The notes under the pieces: model-generated | The model's input: the letters and a program-made list of their open reading frames with translations, nothing else | Database searches by the model: none | Told to the model about the DNA's origin: nothing | NCBI RefSeq assembly: GCF_001499675.1 | Contig: NZ_LN609303.1 | Coordinates: forward strand, 97,208 to 161,207 | Length of the DNA: 64,000 nucleotides | Reading direction: 5' to 3' | Origin: Acetobacter ghanensis | GTDB lineage: Bacteria > Pseudomonadota > Alphaproteobacteria > Acetobacterales > Acetobacteraceae | Made by a program: the position numbers and the translations under genes | Shown: one piece after another, positions 27,711-36,268 of the stretch | Layout: each line of letters opens with the position of its first letter | Position numbering within the stretch: position 1 is the stretch's first letter

Positions 27711-28485
27711 TACTGAACACACAGCGCCGACGATCTTATCCAATAATTACAGACTTCCATTTCTCCAAGGAGGTTTCCCAACTTACGGAGTAATGCCGGA
27801 AGTTCTCGACCAAATGGTGCATATCGATGCTAGTCGAAATATTCTATATTTCGAAGTACCAAAGGCAGGATGCTCGGGGATCAAGAAATATATGATTAGC
27901 ATGGCAGGGGGGAACAGTGAATTTGGAACGTCTCCTCAGCTTGTCCATGATCGCAGAATATCGCCTCTACGCAGCCCGTCACAATATCCGATTGATCAAT
28001 GGTTTAGGCTCATGCATGGCGAGGGAAAGAGATTCACCTTCGTTCGCAACCCGTACGCACGTATTATCAGCGCATATTTAGATAAATTTTTTGGTGAAGA
28101 AGCAACTTATCATAATCAGCTGCTTGGATTTCCCCCTGACCATAAGATGACCCTAAAACAGTTACTATATTCACTCATGCAAATTGCGGATCACCATCGG
28201 GATATTCACTTCATGAGTCAAGACTATCTGACTGGATCTGGATCAATTAAATTCGATTTAATTGGTCAACTTGAAAACTTTAATTTATATTTCAGATTAA
28301 TATCTCGTAAATTTTATTTTGATTCTACGCCAGATATGAAAAATTTGATAGAGTTTGGAAGACACCACTCGACAAAATCAAGCGAGTATATTCTAGATCA
28401 AGAGGAAATCGATCTAATTTCCTGCATATATGCTAACGATTTTAAACGATTTGGATATTTTTTATTGGGGCCTGTTAGCAACTAA
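27703..28485 (+). CDS. Carbohydrate sulfotransferase-like protein
   Basis: 260 residues. The PAPS 5'-phosphosulfate-binding loop is EVPKAGCSGIKKYM (residues ~50-63) and the 3'-phosphate-binding motif is FVRNPYARIISAYLDKF (~111-127), the two signatures of family-2 sulfotransferases. It would sulfate the glycan made by the preceding transferase using PAPS. The gene is visibly more AT-rich than its neighbours (long A/T runs from 28260 onward), a sign of separate transfer. Overlaps the upstream gene by 8 bases. PAPS-making enzymes are not in the window. Confidence 0.75.
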   Translation: MSNTEHTAPTILSNNYRLPFLQGGFPTYGVMPEVLDQMVHIDASRNILYFEVPKAGCSGIKKYMISMAGGNSEFGTSPQLVHDRRISPLRSPSQYPIDQWFRLMHGEGKRFTFVRNPYARIISAYLDKFFGEEATYHNQLLGFPPDHKMTLKQLLYSLMQIADHHRDIHFMSQDYLTGSGSIKFDLIGQLENFNLYFRLISRKFYFDSTPDMKNLIEFGRHHSTKSSEYILDQEEIDLISCIYANDFKRFGYFLLGPVSN

Positions 28486-28546
28486 ATTTCTTCCCGTCAC
28501 TTACTACGGCGTGTCGTCAGTTAAGCAGGATGATGATTGAGGCGAA

Positions 28547-28744
28547 CTATACGGCTGCGAGGAAGGTCGATTTCAGTTTATCGTAGCGGGTTGCGATAGC
28601 GCGAAACTGCTTGAGTTTATTGAAGAACCTCTCAATAAGGTTCCGTTCGTGGTAGAGAGAAAAATCGGTTTTCCTTCGTGTTGTTCTGTTGCATTTTGGC
28701 GGGATGACCGGGGTAGTCCCACGCTGTTTCAGCCGATCGATCAA
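28547..28744 (-). pseudogene. C-terminal fragment of another IS5-family transposase
   Basis: 65 residues: RGTTPVIPPKCNRTTRRKTD, then ERNLIERFFNKLKQFRAIATRYDKL and STFLAAV, the conserved C-terminus of IS5-family OrfB with the catalytic Glu (LIERFF). The rest would lie to the right but is replaced by the IS5-like element starting at 28748, and no continuation was found beyond 30036. Confidence 0.8.
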
Positions 28745-28747
28745 CCT

Positions 28748-30036
28748 GGAGGGTTCGAAAAACCCTCTGGTATTGAGGTCTGCTCTGTGATTCCATTTTC
28801 CTTGCGTTGATTGGAGTATGGATCATGAAGCAGACGGGATTTTTTGACGTTGAAGAGCGGCTTGCCCGGTTGAGCGGGCTTGGTGATCAGCTCGAAGCAT
28901 TTTCCCGGACTGTGGATTTTGAAGTCTTCCGTTCTGATCTGAACAAGGCTCTGGCCTATTCAGACGGCAGCAAAGGCGGTCGTCCTCCGTTTGATCCGGT
29001 GCTGATGTTCAAAATTCTGGTCATCCAGACGCTGAACAATTTGTCCGACGAACGGACGGAATACCTGATCAACGACCGCCTGTCCTTCATGCGCTTCCTT
29101 GGTCTAGGGCTGTCTGACCGCGTGCCTGATGCCAGGACCGTCTGGCTGTTCCGGGAACGTCTGACACAGGCGGGAGCAATTGATGTTTTGTTCAACCGCT
29201 TTGATGCGACCCTGCGGAATGCCGGTTATCTCCCCATGTCAGGCCAGATCCTGGACGCGACACTGGTAGCGGCCCCGAAGCAGCGCAATACCAATGAGGA
29301 GAAGGCCGATCTGCGGGAAGGACGGATCCCACAGGATTGGCAGGACAAGCCGTCAAAGCTGTCCCATAAAGATCGTCATGCGCGATGGACGCTGAAGTTC
29401 ACCAAAGCAAAGCGTCAGGATGACGGGACGATCCCGTCTACGGATCTCGCCATCCCTTTCTTTGGCTATAAATCGCATATTTCCATCGACCGGAAATTTC
29501 GGCTGATCCGCAAATGGAAAACGACGGATGCCGCTGCCAGCGATGGTGCCAGACTACGTGAGGGGCTTCTTGATCGCAGCAATACGGCGTCTGATGTCTG
29601 GGCAGATACAGCCTACCTCTCAAAAGCCAATGAGGACTTCATGGAAAAGCATGGCTTTGTCTCGAAGGTTCACAGGAAAAAGCCTCATCTCAAGCCCATG
29701 CCACGACATATCCAGAAATCGAATGCAGGAAAATCCGTTATCCGGTCGCGTGTCGAGCATGTCTTTGCCGATCAGAAATCGCAGACAGGACTGTTCATAC
29801 GAACTGTTGGCATAACGCGAGCCACCATGAGGATCGGGCTGGCCAATATCGTCTATAATATGCGTCGCTTTCTCCTCCTGGAGCGGATTAACGCGATCGC
29901 GTAGCAATCCAGGGCATGAGACCCTCACTCTGCTCAATACACAGAGTGAAAATCAGGTCCACGAACCAGCAATCAACTCGCTAAAAACCTGAAATCAGGC
30001 AAAAGGGAAATCAATCAACGGTTCTTCGAACCCTCC
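28748..30036 (+). mobile_element. IS5-like element, full copy
   Basis: Ends GGAGGGTTCGAAAAACC (28748-28764) and GGTTCTTCGAACCCTCC (30020-30036), 16 of 17 bases paired, enclosing one intact transposase; 1289 bp. No obvious target duplication. The same family as the remnant at 15814-16756. Confidence 0.9.
28825..29904 (+). CDS. IS5-family transposase
   Basis: 359 residues from the ATG at 28825. DUF772-type N-terminal domain (GGRPPFDPVLMFKILVIQTLNNLSDERTEYLI; FLGLGLSDRVPDARTVWLFRERL) and DDE domain: Asp in QILDATLVAAP, Asp in VWADTAYLSK and Glu in SRVEHVFADQKSQ. All three catalytic residues are present, so it is probably functional. Confidence 0.93.
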   Translation: MKQTGFFDVEERLARLSGLGDQLEAFSRTVDFEVFRSDLNKALAYSDGSKGGRPPFDPVLMFKILVIQTLNNLSDERTEYLINDRLSFMRFLGLGLSDRVPDARTVWLFRERLTQAGAIDVLFNRFDATLRNAGYLPMSGQILDATLVAAPKQRNTNEEKADLREGRIPQDWQDKPSKLSHKDRHARWTLKFTKAKRQDDGTIPSTDLAIPFFGYKSHISIDRKFRLIRKWKTTDAAASDGARLREGLLDRSNTASDVWADTAYLSKANEDFMEKHGFVSKVHRKKPHLKPMPRHIQKSNAGKSVIRSRVEHVFADQKSQTGLFIRTVGITRATMRIGLANIVYNMRRFLLLERINAIA

Positions 30037-30119
30037 AATTGGATCCTCAAATGGACTGACAACGAAGTAGCGCGTCAGTCGTGCTTGATGTCATTGAGGG
30101 GGAGAGCGGCAAACTTATC

Positions 30120-30899
30120 TCACGCCCGGTGACCGGACGGACCAGAAACTATCTGCTTTACCTGCGCTGGGAGTTGCTGCCGGGAAAAGATAAGCCTGAT
30201 CGACAGGTCGGTGTTGTCACCAAGTTGAAGATCAACAGTTTCTGCATGATCGGGAGACAATATCACCGTACGGCGTACTTCACGACCGACCGTTATTGGA
30301 CATTGTGCGTCATTGCAGTCTGGCATATCGACCAATTTGACGTCCGATACCATGACATCAATTTTCACGCCATCGTTGGGAAGGCGTGTGGCAGTGCTGG
30401 TGCCAAGGATACCTGTCTCGATCGTGCCAGGCACGAGGTCAATATGGGTAAGCCCCGTTTTCTTGTCTTTCGTGCGAATCACTTTGGAAAGGTAGGTAAT
30501 GTTTTCCCCTTTATGCAGGAAAACTACTTTCTCGCCGTCTATTTTCACATAACCATGAAACTCTAAAACCTGAGAGCGGGGAAGCACTATGGATGCTCCA
30601 TCCACCTCTTTATTTGTTAGACCCAGAAGCTGCATCCCCTGCGCCGTCATGGTGATCACGTCTTTGCCGTTCAGGGGCCGTTCTGAAATATGACCGTCCG
30701 TAGACCGGACATTACTGGTGTCTGTCGCACGAGCGATGCGCTGATAAGAGTGGATATTTTCCGCGCAAACCGTCGAACTGAGAAAGCAGGCCAGCAGACC
30801 AAGAGCCGGCATCGTCCTGCGCCCCCATAACCGCACGTTCAACGCCCGGATATTTCGACCATCAGGTGCCATATATGTGCCTGCGGGTTTGCGAACCAT
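30120..30899 (-). CDS. Secreted/periplasmic hypothetical protein, transfer-region edge
   Basis: 259 residues from the ATG at 30899, which has AAAGGAT in front. A membrane/signal segment (MPALGLLACFLSSTVCA) at about 36-52 is followed by a soluble domain with beta-rich repeats (VLEFHGYVKIDGEKVVFLHKGENITYLSKVI) and two cysteines in MPDCNDAQCP. Not recognised as a known family. It is the last backbone gene before the IS5-like element and lies downstream of the replication gene on the same strand, so it may be part of the transfer or plasmid-maintenance set. A copy of the plasmid motif GTTGTGACGC is at 30961-30970. Confidence 0.6.
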   Translation of the reverse strand: MVRKPAGTYMAPDGRNIRALNVRLWGRRTMPALGLLACFLSSTVCAENIHSYQRIARATDTSNVRSTDGHISERPLNGKDVITMTAQGMQLLGLTNKEVDGASIVLPRSQVLEFHGYVKIDGEKVVFLHKGENITYLSKVIRTKDKKTGLTHIDLVPGTIETGILGTSTATRLPNDGVKIDVMVSDVKLVDMPDCNDAQCPITVGREVRRTVILSPDHAETVDLQLGDNTDLSIRLIFSRQQLPAQVKQIVSGPSGHRA

Positions 30900-30943
30900 G
30901 AGGTAAATCCTTTCTGTTGAGCCGAACCATCCGGCTCTTTCCC

Positions 30944-32272
30944 TCATTGTATCCGCACCGGTTGTGACGCTGTTTTCACCCGGCCTGTCGCACGTTCTGG
31001 GATTTGCGACACATCCTGTGCCAGTATGTCCTTCAGGGCGTAAAGGCTGCGGTCGAGGTGAAGTGTTCCCCGCACCCCACGTTCGACCAGGGCCCGGAAA
31101 TACGCATCGGGGTGACGGATCTGTTCGCCCTGGTCCTTACGTGTCGCCATGACGATGACCGCTACAGCAGCTTCAAACCGCCCCAGAGCGATGCAGCCGG
31201 TTTTCCACGAGTGGTAGCCAATGCCGATCTGGCCGGAAAGCAGTTCAGCGGCGTCGGTCAGCTGGGCACGGTCGGGCGAGGCTGAGCCACACAGATCCCG
31301 CAAGGCAGGACACACCGTCAGAAAGAACGTGCTGGTGCCCGGGAAGCCCCGCAGAATGGTTGCTTCCAGCCCCTCGGATGGTTCACGTTGAGACACCTGC
31401 CCTTCACGCCGCATTGTCTCAATGCGATTGCGCCGCTCGGGCGCTACTACAACAACCTCTTTAGGTTTTTTGTTATTTCTTTCTGTATAGTGGGTGCCAG
31501 ATTGAGCATCCATGGGTGCCATTTCAGGGGTACACCAGACAGAATCTGGCGACCTGTCGACACGGTTTTCCGCAGGCTTTTCCACAGGTTTCACACGCGC
31601 CCAGAGCGCTTTCATGATGTCGTGATAGCTGGCCAGCGTATCAATCAGGTCCGTGCCGCGACGGAGCCGCATGATCCGTGCGGCTTCCATGGCGGTTGCC
31701 TCATCGTTCCGCAGCTCGGCCGCCACGCGCACCTGCTCATTCAGATCAGCAATGGCTTCACGCAGAAATGCCACTTCCGCGCGTTGTCGCCTACCAATCT
31801 CGAGTTGGGCCTGCAGGTCCGGCCACCGATAGCGCAGGGACGCCAGACTGAATCCAACCTGCGACATGCCTTCCTGCCCCTGCCAGCGCCGCCCTCGCTG
31901 TCCGTTCCGGCCGTCACAGGGCACGATCATCCCGGCCTCAGCCAACTCTCTGACCGCCCGCCTCAAAGTCGTAAGCGACAACCCCGTCCAGGACATCAGT
32001 GTCGCGTTATGGGCGTAGATAAAAGGGGTCGATAGCGTTTCCCAGCTCTCCGGCCGGGTTTTCTCGATCATCCGTTCCAGCAAACCCCGTGCGCTGCGCG
32101 TCAATGGAAAGGTGCGGGGCAAAGCCCTGATCGTATTCAGGACGGCGTATTTATCCGGATAGTCCGGGGGGACGCCGAGCAGTTCATCACGCGCCTTGAG
32201 CATGGCGGGTGTGAGGGTGCGTTTTCCCCGTCTGCGGATCGGGCAGAGGTCATCAGTGTGTGTCTGGGGCAC
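30944..32272 (-). CDS. repC: RepC-like plasmid replication initiator
   Basis: 442 residues. N-terminal replication-protein-C domain with winged helix-turn-helix (LSTPFIYAHNATLMSWTGLSLTTLRRAVRELAEAGMI, then DGRNGQRGRR). A variable middle follows (VVVVAPERRNRIE), and a C-terminal RepC region (GYHSWKTGCIALGRFEAAVAVIVMATRK, then IRHPDAYFRALVERGV). In repABC plasmids RepC binds an origin inside its own gene. No repA or repB is adjacent here, so it may be a repC-only replicon or the partners lie elsewhere. The AT-poor upstream segment has inverted repeats that may be operators. Confidence 0.72.
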   Translation of the reverse strand: MPQTHTDDLCPIRRRGKRTLTPAMLKARDELLGVPPDYPDKYAVLNTIRALPRTFPLTRSARGLLERMIEKTRPESWETLSTPFIYAHNATLMSWTGLSLTTLRRAVRELAEAGMIVPCDGRNGQRGRRWQGQEGMSQVGFSLASLRYRWPDLQAQLEIGRRQRAEVAFLREAIADLNEQVRVAAELRNDEATAMEAARIMRLRRGTDLIDTLASYHDIMKALWARVKPVEKPAENRVDRSPDSVWCTPEMAPMDAQSGTHYTERNNKKPKEVVVVAPERRNRIETMRREGQVSQREPSEGLEATILRGFPGTSTFFLTVCPALRDLCGSASPDRAQLTDAAELLSGQIGIGYHSWKTGCIALGRFEAAVAVIVMATRKDQGEQIRHPDAYFRALVERGVRGTLHLDRSLYALKDILAQDVSQIPERATGRVKTASQPVRIQ

Positions 32273-32590
32273 AGCTCAAAAGTTCCAGTGCTATGGGTCA
32301 TGACAGATCTCTCGGCACAGGCATCTGGACAAACCTTCCCCGTTCGCAATTTGCTTGCGTTTCGAGCGGAAGCTGGCTATAGGGAAAGGGCAATTACTTT
32401 TCCCCTATAGCTTATGGTTCGTTACAGGTGCCCTGGCTTTTCCGGTTTGCCGACCGGGAGAGGCAGGGTTTTCCTTTTTGTGGCTACGTCATTGGTGGGC
32501 CTCGAATGGGGTGGCACGGACTCGCAATCAGCCGCGTGTCCGGTCTGCCGCTCAACCTGCCCGTGTACATGTTTCCAGACAAGATCAAAA
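32273..32590. promoter_or_regulatory. Upstream region of repC with inverted repeats
   Basis: No gene. Two dyads are visible: CGCAA-TTTGC-TTGCG (32345-32359) and GCTATAGGG at 32376-32384 with CCCTATAGC at 32403-32411. Either could be a binding site for autoregulation of the initiator or part of the origin. Their function is inferred only from position. Confidence 0.4.
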
Positions 32591-32627
32591 AGTGAAAAAA
32601 CCACGTGTAAGACACTGTTTTTTCACT
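32591..32627 (-). terminator. Rho-independent terminator after the transglycosylase gene
   Basis: Perfect 11-bp stem AGTGAAAAAAC / GTTTTTTCACT with a 15-nt loop. On the minus strand it is followed by TTTTTGATC. It lies 42 bp past the stop at 32669. Confidence 0.65.
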
Positions 32628-32668
32628 GATTTTGTGTCCAAAATTGCGCAACTTTTCCGCTTTTGTTC

Positions 32669-33406
32669 TCATCCCGTGACCGTTTCGGATGCACCGCTGC
32701 CCATGCGGGTCGAGACGGTTGAGAGGTATTGTCCCACTGTCCAGCCGCTCATGTTGTTGGCAGCCAGCGAGGAACGCGACACGAGACTGCTCAGAGGTGT
32801 GCTGCTGGTCGCTGCCGCGATCTTTGAACCGGCCGACGGTCCGAACATATAGGCGGCGTAGACCTGCGCCGAGGTTGCGGGTGTTCCGGTGGATTTGGAA
32901 ACAGCGCTGGCATAGGAACTGATGATGGCACTGGCGACTTTCGCCTGCGCCGTCGGATCATTCCGGTCAGCACTACTCAGCCCAAGCTTGGATGCGTAGT
33001 CATTCCATGTGCCATTGGTGATCTGCCAGACCCCCGTGGCCGATGAAGAACTGTTGCCGGTATTCTGGAAATGACTTTCGATCTGAGCGTAAGCTGCGAG
33101 CGTATCGGGATTGATCCCGGCAGCTTTGGCTGCAGCAACAGCATCGGCGCCATAGGATTGCGACAGCAGTTTGGACATCGCATCACTGCTGCCCCACGCA
33201 CCCGAGTAACGCGCCGCGCTCCCCGATGCGCCTGACCCTGATGAGGAAGACGTCTGCGCACCTGGAAAGACGAAGGTCGGTGCACCAGTCTCCTCGATGC
33301 TCGGCACGATCTGGGTGGCCACCTGCGCAATACTCGGCCGCGCGACGATACATACAGCCAGCATGCCTAGCCCGCTCCAGCGGGCCAGAGAGAGGGGGCG
33401 CGTCAT
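32669..33406 (-). CDS. Conjugation-associated lytic transglycosylase
   Basis: 245 residues: signal peptide (MLAVCIVARPSIAQ), Ser/Gly-rich linker, then an SLT domain with catalytic Glu110 in AYAQIESHF and the motif SSATGVWQITNGTWNDYA. It opens peptidoglycan for assembly of the type IV secretion channel. Its ATG overlaps the stop of the upstream SH3-like gene, and a terminator follows, so the two form a transcription unit. Confidence 0.85.
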   Translation of the reverse strand: MTRPLSLARWSGLGMLAVCIVARPSIAQVATQIVPSIEETGAPTFVFPGAQTSSSSGSGASGSAARYSGAWGSSDAMSKLLSQSYGADAVAAAKAAGINPDTLAAYAQIESHFQNTGNSSSSATGVWQITNGTWNDYASKLGLSSADRNDPTAQAKVASAIISSYASAVSKSTGTPATSAQVYAAYMFGPSAGSKIAAATSSTPLSSLVSRSSLAANNMSGWTVGQYLSTVSTRMGSGASETVTG

Positions 33407-33876
33407 GCGCCAGGATATGAGAAGAGAATCATGCCGTCAGATGGTCTCATCCCGGCCACGATGCAGTGTGTGCCCGCAGAGGCTGTCGTGGATGTCCAGG
33501 GCTGTAGATCCTCGGTCGGTATCCATGCGGCCTTCCCATACGCGCGCAGGATGCGGGTCCAACCGCCTGAAGTCGTCGTGGTAACCGCAAGCTGGGGTGG
33601 GGCGACACCAACCTGTCTCGTATTGCTCCCAGGTCCGGCATAGACCGGTTCAAACGCCATACGGGGCGACATGCACGTCACGTGCCCGCCAAGCGGCATC
33701 AGCTGCGCCTCAGGTGCGGCGTCGACAGGCGGTCCCCAGTCGCGCGGGCCGATGGCTTCCTGCCGTTCAGCAGCCAGTCGGTCGAGTTCGGCAGGCGACA
33801 CATCCTGAGCGTAGGCTGGCCCTGCCAGCAGGCCACCTGCCAGCAGGGTGAGGGTAAGCGTAGATCTGAGCGACAC
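33403..33876 (-). CDS. Secreted SH3-like domain protein (paralogue 1)
   Basis: 157 residues from the GTG at 33876, chosen because AAAGGAG lies 8 bp upstream and because the length then equals that of paralogue 2 (36269-36742). The frame is open further upstream. Signal peptide LTLLAGGLLAGPAYAQ, then SPAELDRLAAERQEAIGPRDWG, and an SH3b-like part (VYAGPGSNTRQVGVAPPQLAV, GGWTRILRAYGKAAWIPTEDLQPW) ending FSYPGA. Likely periplasmic and able to bind cell wall. Coupled to the transglycosylase, so a cell-wall-targeting partner is a reasonable inference. Confidence 0.75.
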   Translation of the reverse strand: MSLRSTLTLTLLAGGLLAGPAYAQDVSPAELDRLAAERQEAIGPRDWGPPVDAAPEAQLMPLGGHVTCMSPRMAFEPVYAGPGSNTRQVGVAPPQLAVTTTTSGGWTRILRAYGKAAWIPTEDLQPWTSTTASAGTHCIVAGMRPSDGMILFSYPGA

Positions 33877-33923
33877 GGGGCGGCTCCTTTGCCTTGTTGG
33901 TCTTCCCCCAGTATGTCGCAGAC

Positions 33924-33971
33924 CGTTGTGACGCTCTGCGTTCGTCTTTTGTTCCAAAGAGCGTCACAACG
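33924..33971. promoter_or_regulatory. 14-bp perfect inverted repeat in divergent promoter region
   Basis: CGTTGTGACGCTCT (33924-33937) and AGAGCGTCACAACG (33958-33971) face each other across 20 bp, between the divergent genes starting at 33876 and 34006. Each arm contains the plasmid-wide 10-mer GTTGTGACGC. A shared operator for both promoters is likely. Confidence 0.6.
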
Positions 33972-34005
33972 CTCTGGCGCATCATGGGGAGAGAAGGAGA
34001 CCCCA

Positions 34006-34983
34006 ATGCGACATTCCCGAAACGCTCTTCTGGCGGCTACAACCCTTGTGGTCCTTTCAACACTGGCGCAGGCGCAGCAATGCCCAACCCTGCCCCCTGT
34101 GGAAGTGACACCCCCGTTGCCTGTCCCATCAGGCACCCCTGACGCTGGCCCTGTCCTGCGCCCCACGCCGACCGTGCCTACGCCACGGCTCATCCCGGCC
34201 GAAGAAATTGCAGCAAGCCCTGCACTCCGACGCATCACCAGTACAGGTGCGAAAGTCTATGAGATCGGTAACCACGTCATGAATCATGGCCTTCAGGGTG
34301 TGTATGCCGTCAATGGCGACATCTTCCGGGTCTTCTACCTGACCCCGGATGGGCAGGCGCTGATTGGCGGTGTCCTGTGGGAGCAGGACGGGCACAACGT
34401 CACGCGTGATACCATTGCCCCGATCAAGGGAGCGATCCCTACCGTGACCATCACCGCGGCAAAAACGGCGGCCGGGCAGAACGGTACATCGGTCGATGGG
34501 AGAATATTATCTCCCGAGCAGGTGAAGCACGTCGCTCAGGCCAATATCGGGCTGGAAGGACGGGACGGGCTACCGCGCCTGACTATGGTGATCGACCCGC
34601 TCTGCCCCTGGTCAATCCGCGCACTCAATACGCTGGAACCTTTTGTCGCACGTGGCCAGATCCAGCTGGCTCTGCTGCCGATCGCGATCAATGATCACGA
34701 AAACGGCAATGCCAGCACCCCGGCCGCCACAGCGCTGTTGTCAGCAGTGCCATACGAGATGCAGGCGACATGGCAGAAGATCGTCGACCTGCATCACGTC
34801 GCAGACGACATGCCCCGCACAGACGAGGCCGCTCTTCATTTGCAGCAGAATATGGCCGTCGCCAATGCCATCGGTGTTCGCGGGACACCGACATTCATCT
34901 GGCGCGACAAGACGGGTGCCTCGCATGTGACTGAGGGATTGCCACGGGATGTTGAACAACTGATACGGGAACTGGGACGGTGA
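34006..34983 (+). CDS. DsbC/DsbG-like periplasmic thioredoxin-fold protein with atypical active site
   Basis: 325 residues from the ATG at 34006 (AGAAGGAGA ribosome site). Signal peptide LLAATTLVVLSTLAQAQ, a proline-rich segment, then a DsbC-type dimerisation and thioredoxin fold: LTMVIDPLCPWSIRALNTL, closing with GVRGTPTFIWRDKTGA (cis-Pro loop). The usual CxxC is CPWS, so the second active-site Cys is a Ser, pointing to a chaperone or a mixed-disulfide-trapping role rather than an oxidoreductase. Probably assists folding of cysteine-containing transfer proteins. Its stop overlaps the following gene (GTGA). Confidence 0.78.
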   Translation: MRHSRNALLAATTLVVLSTLAQAQQCPTLPPVEVTPPLPVPSGTPDAGPVLRPTPTVPTPRLIPAEEIAASPALRRITSTGAKVYEIGNHVMNHGLQGVYAVNGDIFRVFYLTPDGQALIGGVLWEQDGHNVTRDTIAPIKGAIPTVTITAAKTAAGQNGTSVDGRILSPEQVKHVAQANIGLEGRDGLPRLTMVIDPLCPWSIRALNTLEPFVARGQIQLALLPIAINDHENGNASTPAATALLSAVPYEMQATWQKIVDLHHVADDMPRTDEAALHLQQNMAVANAIGVRGTPTFIWRDKTGASHVTEGLPRDVEQLIRELGR

Positions 34984-35423
34984 GGAGATCCACACGCCCC
35001 ATTCTAAGAGTGGGGAAGTGGCTGATCTTTCCGCTTTACCTGCCATTCGTGAGGGCCGTGCGCACCTTTAACCTGTCGCGACAGTATCTGCGCGACCGGA
35101 AAGCCTTCATCGAAGCGTCAGCCATCGACACGGCTCTTGCTCCCGTTATGGACCCGGCGACTATCAGGGCGCTGGTGTCCACACGGCGCAACGGGCGGTT
35201 CTGCCTGCTCCTGTTTGTGGGCACTCTGTGCGTGTGGATCTGGTCGTGTGTTCACCAGGGGACAAGGCTGGTCAGTGTCACCAGTCTGCAATTCGGGGTT
35301 ATCCTGCTGGTGCTGCTGGCCGAGTTTATCAGACTCAGCTTCTCGAACTGGATGCTCCGAACCGGAGGCATCGGGCGGTTCGGAACGTTCATCGCACGGG
35401 GAAGCAATCTCTGGCCCCGTTAG
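34980..35423 (+). CDS. Membrane protein of the transfer region, unknown function
   Basis: 147 residues from a GTG that overlaps the stop of the Dsb-like gene. Basic N-terminus (MRRSTRPILRVGKW), then two hydrophobic helices (FCLLLFVGTLCVWIWSCV and FGVILLVLLAEFIRLSF), and a short tail ending GRFGTFIARGSNLWPR. Not recognised beyond being an integral inner-membrane protein. Co-translation with the periplasmic thiol protein suggests a role in channel assembly. Confidence 0.65.
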   Translation: MRRSTRPILRVGKWLIFPLYLPFVRAVRTFNLSRQYLRDRKAFIEASAIDTALAPVMDPATIRALVSTRRNGRFCLLLFVGTLCVWIWSCVHQGTRLVSVTSLQFGVILLVLLAEFIRLSFSNWMLRTGGIGRFGTFIARGSNLWPR

Positions 35424-35447
35424 GGAGCACTGCGTCGCGCTGGAGCC

Positions 35448-35879
35448 TCAGACTTGTCGCGCTCTGGCGCGAGGCCGTGCTTCCAGCCAGTTTTCAACCT
35501 TCAGCCCCCTGATGCGACAGAACTCACGGGTGTTATCCGTGACCAAAGTGAGGTTGAGGGTATAGGCGTGGGCAGCAATCAGTAGATCGTTCAGGCCGAT
35601 TGGTTGCCCTGCCGCTTCCAGCTCGGCCCGGATGCCTCCATATTCGCCATCAGCAGGTACATCCAGCGCCAGGACCGGGATAATGCTCAGAACGCTCTCG
35701 ACCCGTTCCAGCAGTCTCGCAGACCCTTTCTTTGCGCAGCCATAACGTAGTTCAGCTGCGACAATTACGCTGGTGAAGAGCGTCTTCGGGTTTTCTTTTG
35801 CAATGCGACACGAGGCAAGTCCGGCAGGATTGCGGATCAGATCGCTGATGATATTCGTATCCAGAAGATATCCGTTCAA
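35448..35879 (-). CDS. vapC: VapC-type PIN-domain RNase toxin
   Basis: 143 residues. PIN-domain acidic residues: Asp7 in YLLDTNIISDLI, Glu in AAELRYGCAKKG, Asp in LNDLLIAAHAY and Asp in LVTDNTREF. Such toxins cleave tRNA or rRNA when free of antitoxin. Its start overlaps the vapB stop, giving the usual antitoxin-first order. It stabilises the plasmid by killing or arresting cells that lose it. Confidence 0.9.
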   Translation of the reverse strand: MNGYLLDTNIISDLIRNPAGLASCRIAKENPKTLFTSVIVAAELRYGCAKKGSARLLERVESVLSIIPVLALDVPADGEYGGIRAELEAAGQPIGLNDLLIAAHAYTLNLTLVTDNTREFCRIRGLKVENWLEARPRARARQV

Positions 35880-36151
35880 AAGATATCCTCCGGGCTTGCC
35901 GTCTGGTCTTCGACAGCAGGGAACTGGTCATCCGGTCCCAGTGGTTCTTCGGATTTCCATAGAGCCAGAAGCCCGGCCATCGTTGTCGGTCGTTCGGTCG
36001 GCTCGATAATGAGCCGGTTGCCTTCGCGCCGGATCAGTGCCCGGTCTCCTGGTAGCTCGAACTCAACAGGAATTCGCACCGCCTGACTGCGGTTGTTACG
36101 GAATAACCGGACTTCCCTTGGGCGGGATGTAGAAGGGGATGGCATTGTCAT
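35876..36151 (-). CDS. vapB: VapB-type AbrB-fold antitoxin
   Basis: 91 residues. N-terminal swapped-hairpin AbrB/SpoVT domain (REVRLFRNNRSQAVRIPVEFELPGDRALIRREGNRLIIEP) that binds its own promoter. The acidic C-terminal tail (EEPLGPDDQFPAVEDQ) should occupy the toxin active site. Start is the ATG at 36151 or the second at 36145. Confidence 0.88.
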   Translation of the reverse strand: MTMPSPSTSRPREVRLFRNNRSQAVRIPVEFELPGDRALIRREGNRLIIEPTERPTTMAGLLALWKSEEPLGPDDQFPAVEDQTASPEDIF

Positions 36152-36268
36152 GGAGGAGTCTCCTTGTATATGCCATACTGTATATGTACCGGATCAAAGT
36201 TTCCAGAACAAATTGGAACGGCCCTATCTCCGGCCTGAACGCCGGAGCCTGCGGGCCTGAAAAACGGG

